From contig BOCB01000028.1 of assembly GCA_026002695.1 (NCBI GenBank), forward strand, positions 1-19,806: a stretch of 19,806 bases of DNA, read 5' to 3'. Below the pieces are notes generated by a model, which was not told the DNA's origin, made no database searches, and was given only the letters and a program-made list of their open reading frames with translations. The position numbers were made by a program, and so were the translations under genes. Origin of the DNA: Synergistales bacterium. Its GTDB lineage: Bacteria; Synergistota; Synergistia; Synergistales; Synergistaceae. Numbering within the stretch: the stretch's first letter is position 1; each line of letters opens with the position of its first letter. Shown here piece after piece: positions 14,094 through 19,806 of the stretch.

Positions 14094-17000
14094 CTACCCC
14101 CTTTTACCATCGAGCAGATCGTCGATAGTCTTTCTGATTTGAACAGCCGCTTCCGGATGGCTCATAACCAGAATATTGGCACCCGCGTAGAGGTAGGACT
14201 GAGCCGCGCCGAACTCGAGGGCTGCTATGCGATCCTCCAGCTTGCCCCACGCCGGGAAGTCGGCAGCGGACGCTTTTGCCTCTTTGATCTTGCTTGTCTC
14301 CGGTCCCGGCGATACGATGAGCGGCGCGCAAAGCATCGGCTCTCCGTCGACGCCGGTCACGCGGATACGCTCCATGACCGAGTACGTGTACTCAATTCCG
14401 TAGCCCATAGCGCTCGTCGTCGGGTCTATGACTATGTTGCCCTTCGGGAAATCCATGTTCGTCAGCAAGATGACCATCTGCTTCGCGATGTTGACGTCGA
14501 TCGGGGACTGAGCTACGAGAGAGTGCCCGTAAGCCATTGCGACTCCGGCTATCGTCTTGTAGTTGTCCTGCTCGACCCAATTCAGCAGCAGGTTCTCGCC
14601 GGCGAAGGTCTGCGCGACGGCCTTTATAACCTCGTTGGTCTTATCGTAATGCGTGTGGCCGGTGATGATCAACGGAACGTCCACAGCCTGCAGGATGTTG
14701 CCGACAATCTTCACCGCGTCGTCGGTCGACATGTTGCCCTTTTCGGGGTGTGTGCCGAGAAGCGATACGCTGATCAGGTCGGCGCCGTACTTGTCAACAC
14801 AGACTTTCGCAAGCTCCACGGGATTGTTCAAAAGCTCCTTGCCGAAGATGTCGGCAATTGCCGGCGGAATCTTATCTGTGGGAAATGCCGAGATTTCGAG
14901 CGCCACAAGCGGACGGTGAGGCATGTCGCCCTCCCAGAGATGGAACGGCTTCGCCGTCTCTCCGCCGATGACGTAGGTCTTCTTGCGCGTGCCGCCCTCA
15001 TCTTTGGTGTTGCCGAGCTTGGCCTCCCACACCGGAGAACCGCACTTGTCGCGGCGCACATCGAAGGACTTGACCTCCTTGACGATCTGTTTCGCCTGAA
15101 TCCTGCTCTCCGACGCTTTGTCAGCGCTTGCCGCTCCCAAAGGCGCGGTGATAGTGCCCTCCGCGCCGAGGAACTGGACTGACAGCGTATTTATAATGCT
15201 GCCCACGACCTCCTTGAGCACGTCGGCGCGAATTTCGGCCATGAGCTTTGTCTTGAGTTCCTCAACGCTGGCGGCGTCGACGGAGATGCCCTTTGCCGCG
15301 CCCTCTCCCTTCGCCGGCTCATCATCATCCCAAGAGGTGGCTGCCTGCGGCGCGCCTTCTTCCTCGTCTCCGCTCTGAGCGAATTCCGACATGTCCTTCA
15401 TCGTCAAGGCGGGGTGATTGTTCTTTTCCATGAAAGCGCGCACTTCTTCAGCCGTAGTCGCTACTGTTTCATCCGCGATCTTGTCGAAGAAGTTCTCAAG
15501 GTTCTGCTCCTTGAAACGCTTCTCCATATCCTCGCGCAGCGCGTCCTTGATCTCCTTGGGCATCCACACGAGACGAGCATAGCCGCCCTCCGCGAACAGG
15601 AACTTGCGGGAGGTGAGGAACACCTTGCCGACTCCCATGAAGCCCGGGGTCTGGAGACCGCCGCCCACATTACCCGCCAGTGCCGAGAATGTCATGCCAA
15701 CCGGCGTATCGCCGAGGAACTCGCGGTTTACGACCATGACTCCGTTGCATTCCGGCACATAAGCGCATATCGCCTCGAAGCAGCCGCAGCTGGTCATAGG
15801 CCTGTCCATTATGGAGTAGGCGCAGAAGCCGTTTATCGCTTTGTGGCTGTTGGTGTAGGCGTACTCGTTGACGCCTGCCCATATACCCTTGACGGGGTCG
15901 AGGCACTCGCCCTTCTTAACCGGCTGGTTGCCTCCGGTTTCGTCGATCTCGTAGGCGGCCTTGCCGTCGAGCCAGTTGTAAGCTCCGCACAACCCAAGGC
16001 GTTCAGGCGTGATTACGCAAACGTGGTTGGGGGCGAACGCCTGACAGAGGAGGCAAGAGTAGAATATGTCGACAGACTCGTCAGTCATGGCCTCGACGCG
16101 CTTGTTTCTGAACTGATAGGTTTCGCGCGCTATTTTCAGGCGTTTTTCGGCCTCGGCCTCGTCTGTAATGAGAGTTACTTTTACCTTATCGACGATAGCC
16201 GGATAATCGGCGTGGAATCTCGCGTGAATGATACGACCGTAGTCCTTGATGCGAAGACCTTTTTTGAATCCGTCATTCGAGATACGGGTCCAGACTATGT
16301 CGCGCTGACCCATATGCCAGATACCCTCGGCGCCGTTTACGAGGTGGTGTATCTGGCGCTCAAGGATAGGCTCGAAGTCAGGCTGCATCTTGCGGCCCGC
16401 AACCTCGACCCAAATACCGAGAGGCAGTACGCCGCCCTCAGGCGCTTCGTCCACATCCGGACCGATAAGCTCGAACTCGTTGTCGTTGATGGAGTCGAAC
16501 TCAGCGCTCGTTACGAACTCAAACGCGATGGACTTGTTGCCTCCGAACTCTATCCGGGTGTCCTCTTTGCGGATGCGTTCGCCTTCGAAGGCCGCTCCGT
16601 ATGCCACGGGCACCGGAACCTCTGTAATTTTGATCTTACAGCCGCGTACCTCAAGGGCTTTTTCAACCATGTTTTCGTAAGGAACGCTGGAGACGACGTG
16701 CTCATATGTACATACGCCCGTCGGAAGTATCTGCGGGATTGCGGTATCGGCGATTACCGGGAAGCCGTAGTTGATCGCTCCGGCCGCCGCCGCGTACTTC
16801 TCCTCGTCGACTTCGCCCAATGCCAGGACGAAAGCGAAAACCCTGTTCTTGTTGTACTTGAGGTTTGCCGCGTAGTCGCCCGGCTTTACGCCGCCGAAGG
16901 AAAGGGCGGTTCTGCTGGCGAAACCGAGCGCGTATACGAGAGCGGAGACATCCTTGCCGAAGGGGACGAGACGCGTCTCCCATCCGAGCTGAACGCCCTC

Positions 17001-17564
17001 TTCCGCGAGCTGATCGGCAAACTGCCTGCCGTTGATGCTACCGCCCATGAATACGTAGAGGTTCTTCTGCTGAAGCTCTTTGGCGATTTTGACCGCTGTC
17101 GCGTTATCGGGCGCGACGCCGGTGATTGCCGCGAATCCGGGGGCGCTGCCGTCGACGAACTCGACTCCGCGCTCCCTCATGATGATGTCGTTGGCGGCGC
17201 CGAGCCATATGCCGTCCACCGGGTTCGGTCCCATGATGTACTTGACCGCCTCTATCGCCTCACAGGCAAAGAGCGTCGCGACGCCGGCGTCAAGAGTCTG
17301 GCCAAGATACGGAAGCCATGTATTGTCGGCAACCTTGGCGGGAAGGAGAGTGCCGGCTTCCTTCACAATGCCCTCAAGATCCTTTAGCGTCTCCATCTTC
17401 TTTCCGGTGAAGGAATAAATGATGGGGAGCGAGTAGTTAGTGCTCGGAAAGGCGACTGGCTGGTCGGGCCCCTTTTCCTTTATGGCGTTGGAAACTGCGG
17501 CGTCAGCCCTTCTGACCCACTCAATGGCACCATTAATGGCGCTGGAGCATATAATCTTGGACAT
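14094..17564 (-). CDS. acsB: fused acetyl-CoA synthase (AcsB) and CFeSP small subunit (AcsD)
   Basis: A single uninterrupted frame of 1156 residues. Residues 1-722 are bacterial-type ACS including the N-terminal CODH-docking domain. The A-cluster ligands Cys504, Cys507, Cys516 and Cys526 and the Ni-binding Cys593-Gly-Cys595 are intact, offset by two from the Moorella enzyme (506, 509, 518, 528, 595, 597 from memory). Residues ~723-830 are an Asp/Glu- and Ala-rich linker with a predicted helix (VEELKTKLMAEIRADVLKEV). Residues ~835-1156 are a full AcsD/CdhD TIM-barrel ('GGETAKPFHLWEGDMPHRP', 'LIITGHTHYDKTNEV'). AcsB and AcsD are normally separate proteins (~730 and ~310 residues). Its ATG shares one base with the acsA stop (TAATG), so translation is coupled. 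It makes or cleaves acetyl-CoA from CO, CoA and the CFeSP methyl group. Confidence 0.95.
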   Translation of the reverse strand: MSKIICSSAINGAIEWVRRADAAVSNAIKEKGPDQPVAFPSTNYSLPIIYSFTGKKMETLKDLEGIVKEAGTLLPAKVADNTWLPYLGQTLDAGVATLFACEAIEAVKYIMGPNPVDGIWLGAANDIIMRERGVEFVDGSAPGFAAITGVAPDNATAVKIAKELQQKNLYVFMGGSINGRQFADQLAEEGVQLGWETRLVPFGKDVSALVYALGFASRTALSFGGVKPGDYAANLKYNKNRVFAFVLALGEVDEEKYAAAAGAINYGFPVIADTAIPQILPTGVCTYEHVVSSVPYENMVEKALEVRGCKIKITEVPVPVAYGAAFEGERIRKEDTRIEFGGNKSIAFEFVTSAEFDSINDNEFELIGPDVDEAPEGGVLPLGIWVEVAGRKMQPDFEPILERQIHHLVNGAEGIWHMGQRDIVWTRISNDGFKKGLRIKDYGRIIHARFHADYPAIVDKVKVTLITDEAEAEKRLKIARETYQFRNKRVEAMTDESVDIFYSCLLCQAFAPNHVCVITPERLGLCGAYNWLDGKAAYEIDETGGNQPVKKGECLDPVKGIWAGVNEYAYTNSHKAINGFCAYSIMDRPMTSCGCFEAICAYVPECNGVMVVNREFLGDTPVGMTFSALAGNVGGGLQTPGFMGVGKVFLTSRKFLFAEGGYARLVWMPKEIKDALREDMEKRFKEQNLENFFDKIADETVATTAEEVRAFMEKNNHPALTMKDMSEFAQSGDEEEGAPQAATSWDDDEPAKGEGAAKGISVDAASVEELKTKLMAEIRADVLKEVVGSIINTLSVQFLGAEGTITAPLGAASADKASESRIQAKQIVKEVKSFDVRRDKCGSPVWEAKLGNTKDEGGTRKKTYVIGGETAKPFHLWEGDMPHRPLVALEISAFPTDKIPPAIADIFGKELLNNPVELAKVCVDKYGADLISVSLLGTHPEKGNMSTDDAVKIVGNILQAVDVPLIITGHTHYDKTNEVIKAVAQTFAGENLLLNWVEQDNYKTIAGVAMAYGHSLVAQSPIDVNIAKQMVILLTNMDFPKGNIVIDPTTSAMGYGIEYTYSVMERIRVTGVDGEPMLCAPLIVSPGPETSKIKEAKASAADFPAWGKLEDRIAALEFGAAQSYLYAGANILVMSHPEAAVQIRKTIDDLLDGKRG

Positions 17565-19507
17565 TAGTCCACCGACCTCCTTTCCTTCTGATCCAGAAGC
17601 TTGCGCTCGTACTTCTTGTTTATTCCCAGCTTATCTCTTTTCTCGTCAAGAACCGCTATGATCTGATTAGCGGCCTCGATCGGATCCTCCACGAAGTGCA
17701 TGGTAGCTCCGAACATATCCTTAGTCTCCTCGGTTAGGAACTTGTAAACGTTCGGACCGCCTGTGATGTGGAAAGGGTGTCCGATAAATACGTCCACTCC
17801 GGTGGCTACGAAATAGCAGCTTATGGAGACAGCCTTTTCGCTCATCAGCTCGGGGCAGACGCCGACAGCCGGCAATCCGGCTATGGAATCCCCCAAACCG
17901 CCTTCCGCGACGATCTCGGTGCAAGCCTGGAGGATTCTCGTGTTATCTACGCAGCTGCCCATGTGCAGAACGGGCGGCATACCGACCGTTTCGCAGACTT
18001 CTTTGAGACCGAAGCCCGCGTACTCGAGCGCCGTCTCGGGCGTCAGCTTGCCGTCCTTGCCGGACGCGATAGCGCAGCAACCGGTCTCAACGACGAGCAC
18101 ATTGTTCTTCACGAGCTCTTTGACAAGCTCATTCGTGTACTTGTCGGTCTTGAACTTGGGGTTATTGCAGCCTACGATCCCGACTACGCCCTTGATCCTG
18201 TTCTGGATTATGGCGTCGTTCAGGGGGCGGAAGGATGCGCGGTAAGTGCCGCCAAGCATGTACTTGATCTCGCGGACGCTGAAACCGGCGATGACGGATT
18301 CCTTGGACTTGGGTATTTTCACCGCCGCCTTATCCCTGTTCTTAAAGTTGTCGATTGCGGATTTTATGAGCTCTTTGGCGGATTCCAGAGCGTTTACCTC
18401 GTCGAATTCGAAGAATTCCGCGCCGATGGTCTTCGCCATAGCGGTCGTGCCGACGATCTTCGTGTGGTAGTGTTCGGCCACTATCGGAAGAGACGGCATT
18501 ATACACTGGACATCGACGATCATCATTTCGATAGCGCCCGTAACAATGGCCAGCTCCTGCTGCAGGAAGTTGCCTGCTATGGGAACGCCGTGGCGCATAA
18601 GGATTTCATTGGCCGTACAACAGATGCCGCCGACCGTGACGCCCTTGGCGCCCGCCGCCTTCGCGTACTCAATGATATCGGGCTGTTTTACCGCTATCGC
18701 TATCATGTCCGACAGCGTCGGTTCATGGCCGTGAACCAGGATGTTGACGTTCTCCTCGCTCAGGATGCCCAAGTTAACCTCTGTCTTGAGCGCCCTCGGC
18801 GTCCCGAAAAGGATATCAGAAGCCATGGTGGCGATGCGCGAGCCGCCCCATCCGTTGGAGAGAGACTGGCGGAACGCGTGCATCAGCAGGTTTTTGTAAT
18901 CGTGGTCAACGCCCATGTGGGTTCTGTGCATGGCCTCGACGCACATCCTGTCTATGCCCTGCGGCACGATACCATGAGCCGCCCAGGTGTTCCTCGTCTT
19001 TTGGGGCGCGAAGGAAATTGTACTGAGGGGTTCTTCCTGCACTGTGAAGTCCCCGAGGAATTTGTCGGCTACGTCTTTCGCGATCTCGAGCAGTTCCCTG
19101 CCCTCTGTTTCGATCCCGTACCAGCCGGCGATCTCATGCACGGCCTCCGGATCCCTGATCTCGTAGCCTATCTTCTTGCCCTCCGCTATTTCCTTGAGCA
19201 GAATTGCGACGTGCCTTCCGTGATCTGAGTGGGAGGCTGTTCCTCCCGTAACTTCCCTCAAAAAATTCCTTGCGGCGATGGTGTCCGCATCCGCGCCGCA
19301 AACGCCCTTCGGAGATTTCGCGGTAATGCGGCACGGTCCCATGTAGCAGATCTTGCAGCATGTCCCTTCTACTCCGAATTTACAGTGAACTTTCTGTGTC
19401 GCGTATCGGTCAAAGCAAGTGTCAATACAGTCTGCGCGCGCTTTTTCAAGCATCTCCACAGACGCGGCATCGTCTGCTCTCTCGGTGAAAACCATTTCCT
19501 CACTCAT
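17564..19507 (-). CDS. acsA: anaerobic Ni-Fe carbon monoxide dehydrogenase catalytic subunit
   Basis: 647 residues, typical of CooS/AcsA. Cluster B/D cysteines are Cys42, Cys50, Cys51, Cys54, Cys59 and Cys70 (HCKFGVEGTCCKICYMGPC...GVCG). Candidate cluster C ligands are His261 (HGHEP), Cys297 (GGICCTAN), Cys335 (VQCIMP), Cys447 (VGCNNP), Cys477 (ETGCCA) and Cys519 (GSCVDN). The proton-relay histidines in 'SHSDHGRH' (93, 96, 99) are also present. It interconverts CO2 and CO, feeding CO through a tunnel to ACS. The start at 19507 has AGAGGG about 9 bases upstream. All key residues are intact. It leads the operon with acsBD and acsC; no cooC or acsF maturation ATPase lies in this window. Confidence 0.97.
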   Translation of the reverse strand: MSEEMVFTERADDAASVEMLEKARADCIDTCFDRYATQKVHCKFGVEGTCCKICYMGPCRITAKSPKGVCGADADTIAARNFLREVTGGTASHSDHGRHVAILLKEIAEGKKIGYEIRDPEAVHEIAGWYGIETEGRELLEIAKDVADKFLGDFTVQEEPLSTISFAPQKTRNTWAAHGIVPQGIDRMCVEAMHRTHMGVDHDYKNLLMHAFRQSLSNGWGGSRIATMASDILFGTPRALKTEVNLGILSEENVNILVHGHEPTLSDMIAIAVKQPDIIEYAKAAGAKGVTVGGICCTANEILMRHGVPIAGNFLQQELAIVTGAIEMMIVDVQCIMPSLPIVAEHYHTKIVGTTAMAKTIGAEFFEFDEVNALESAKELIKSAIDNFKNRDKAAVKIPKSKESVIAGFSVREIKYMLGGTYRASFRPLNDAIIQNRIKGVVGIVGCNNPKFKTDKYTNELVKELVKNNVLVVETGCCAIASGKDGKLTPETALEYAGFGLKEVCETVGMPPVLHMGSCVDNTRILQACTEIVAEGGLGDSIAGLPAVGVCPELMSEKAVSISCYFVATGVDVFIGHPFHITGGPNVYKFLTEETKDMFGATMHFVEDPIEAANQIIAVLDEKRDKLGINKKYERKLLDQKERRSVD

Positions 19508-19679
19508 CTATTAATCCCTCTTCCCATCCATACTCTTCGGAGCCGGCTACAGAGAGGTTTTCCTCTCTCAGGACAAAGGCATCGCCGCAACATCAATTAC
19601 GATACCTCGGATTCGCGGTCACTTATTCGGCTGTCAGCCGTTAATCCTCCTATCGTCGGAACACTTAATAGTAAATATA
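19508..19679 (-). promoter_or_regulatory. structured 5' leader of acsA
   Basis: The 172 bases between the upstream gene and acsA contain no open frame of note. Two perfect small hairpins are seen: CGGCT-GAC-AGCCG (19640-19628) and AGAGAGG-AAAA-CCTCTCT (19568-19551). Further complementary GC segments (GCGGCGATGCC, GCCGGCTCC) lie between and after them. The acsA ribosome-binding site (AAGAGGG) follows. I could not match it to a known riboswitch consensus. It may be a leader regulator or a processed spacer. Confidence 0.4.
19640..19678 (-). repeat. diverged copy E of the dispersed intergenic repeat
   Basis: Plus-strand TTAATCCTCCTATCGTCGGA then ACTTAATAGTAAAT aligns, with a gap, to the reverse complement of copy D and to copies B and C. 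It is the weakest of the five copies. It sits just after the stop of the upstream gene. Confidence 0.3.
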
Positions 19680-19806
19680 TTAAAACCCGTACTTCTCTTT
19701 CATCCTGCCGGAAATTTCTTTCACGAGCTTAAACACCTTGTCGGCCTCTTCCACCTTCAGAGAACCGGTGCCGCATGAGGGAGTGAGAACCGCCTGCTCG
19801 GCGATG
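19680..19806 (-). CDS. 3' end of a MetE-like (core-MetE-type) methionine synthase, partial
   Basis: The last 41 codons are visible, ending at TAA 19682-19680. 'AVLTPSCGTGSLKVEEADKVFKL' (first third of the visible part) matches the C-terminal region of cobalamin-independent methionine synthase-like enzymes, where the Cys of the 'PSCG' motif is the last zinc ligand. Short stand-alone 'core' MetE proteins occur in Wood-Ljungdahl organisms and can take the methyl group from methylated corrinoid protein rather than from folate. Next to acsA, this placement supports methyl transfer from CFeSP to homocysteine. A uroporphyrinogen-decarboxylase-like methyltransferase of the same superfamily is the alternative. 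Confidence 0.65.
   Translation of the reverse strand, partial: IAEQAVLTPSCGTGSLKVEEADKVFKLVKEISGRMKEKYGF

Noticed and set aside
13848..15182. 444-codon plus-strand open frame
   Set aside because: Straddles the acsC/acsBD junction in antisense and has a low-complexity, Arg/Leu/Val-rich translation. Not a gene.
15414..17387. 657-codon plus-strand open frame
   Set aside because: It lies antisense within the ACS-AcsD fusion gene, whose protein shows full-length family motifs. The opposite frame is long only because of GC-rich codon bias and has no recognisable domain.
17768..19228. 486-codon plus-strand open frame
   Set aside because: Antisense to CODH, with no family motif or good ribosome-binding site. 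Same codon-bias shadow effect.
19541..19590. Glycine-riboswitch-like string CTCTCAGGACAAAGG on the plus strand
   Set aside because: The rest of the aptamer core is missing, and the orientation is opposite to both flanking genes.
1..19806. CRISPR array, tRNA or rRNA
   Set aside because: No regularly spaced direct repeats, no cloverleaf with CCA end and no rRNA-like stretch were seen on reading the gaps. A tRNAscan or Infernal run was not possible.

Overview
The window reads as a GC-rich (mid-50s % by eye), strictly anaerobic bacterium. It carries a CO dehydrogenase/acetyl-CoA synthase (CODH/ACS, Wood-Ljungdahl) locus and a branched-chain-type amino-acid ABC importer with a RocB-like M20 peptidase. 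That combination and the protein style suggest a Gram-negative-type amino-acid-fermenting anaerobe, perhaps Synergistota. The lineage is an inference; no rRNA or marker gene is present.

Left part (1-3440): the first codons of a minus-strand gene leave the left edge behind a strong sigma-70-type promoter. Next come three tandem plus-strand genes of the Rpn/YhgA-like PD-(D/E)XK nuclease family (PF04754 type). The first lacks its N-terminal ~60 residues and looks like a recombination chimera of the other two. About 430 bp without an intact gene follow; they hold a startless minus-strand coding remnant and the promoter of the next operon.

Middle part (3440-9925, plus strand): a complete liv-type operon in the order substrate-binding protein, permease LivH, permease LivM, ATPase LivG, ATPase LivF. 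It is followed by a RocB-like M20 metallopeptidase. A perfect 34-bp palindrome and a 100-bp element with terminal inverted repeats separate the binding-protein gene from the permeases. Three GGGGCGACC-type palindromes lie between livF and the peptidase gene.

Right part (19806-10007, all minus strand, convergent with the liv side): the 3' end of a MetE-like, probably methylcorrinoid-dependent, methionine synthase; CODH (acsA); a single 1156-residue protein that fuses acetyl-CoA synthase (AcsB) to the corrinoid Fe-S protein small subunit (AcsD); and the CFeSP large subunit (acsC). A strong intrinsic terminator follows acsC. Beyond it are the corrinoid reductive activator (acsV/RACo), a small lipoyl/biotinyl-like single-domain protein without the modifiable lysine, and a small protein with a 13-histidine tail. 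The core enzymes make or cleave acetyl-CoA. AcsV restores Co(I) on CFeSP. The His-rich protein is a candidate nickel-handling partner for the Ni-dependent CODH and ACS.

The points most worth a second look are the ACS-AcsD fusion, the His-rich and lipoyl-like companions of AcsV, the family of near-palindromic intergenic repeats spread between these genes, and the structured leader of acsA. No tRNA, rRNA, CRISPR array, insertion-sequence transposase or phage gene was seen.
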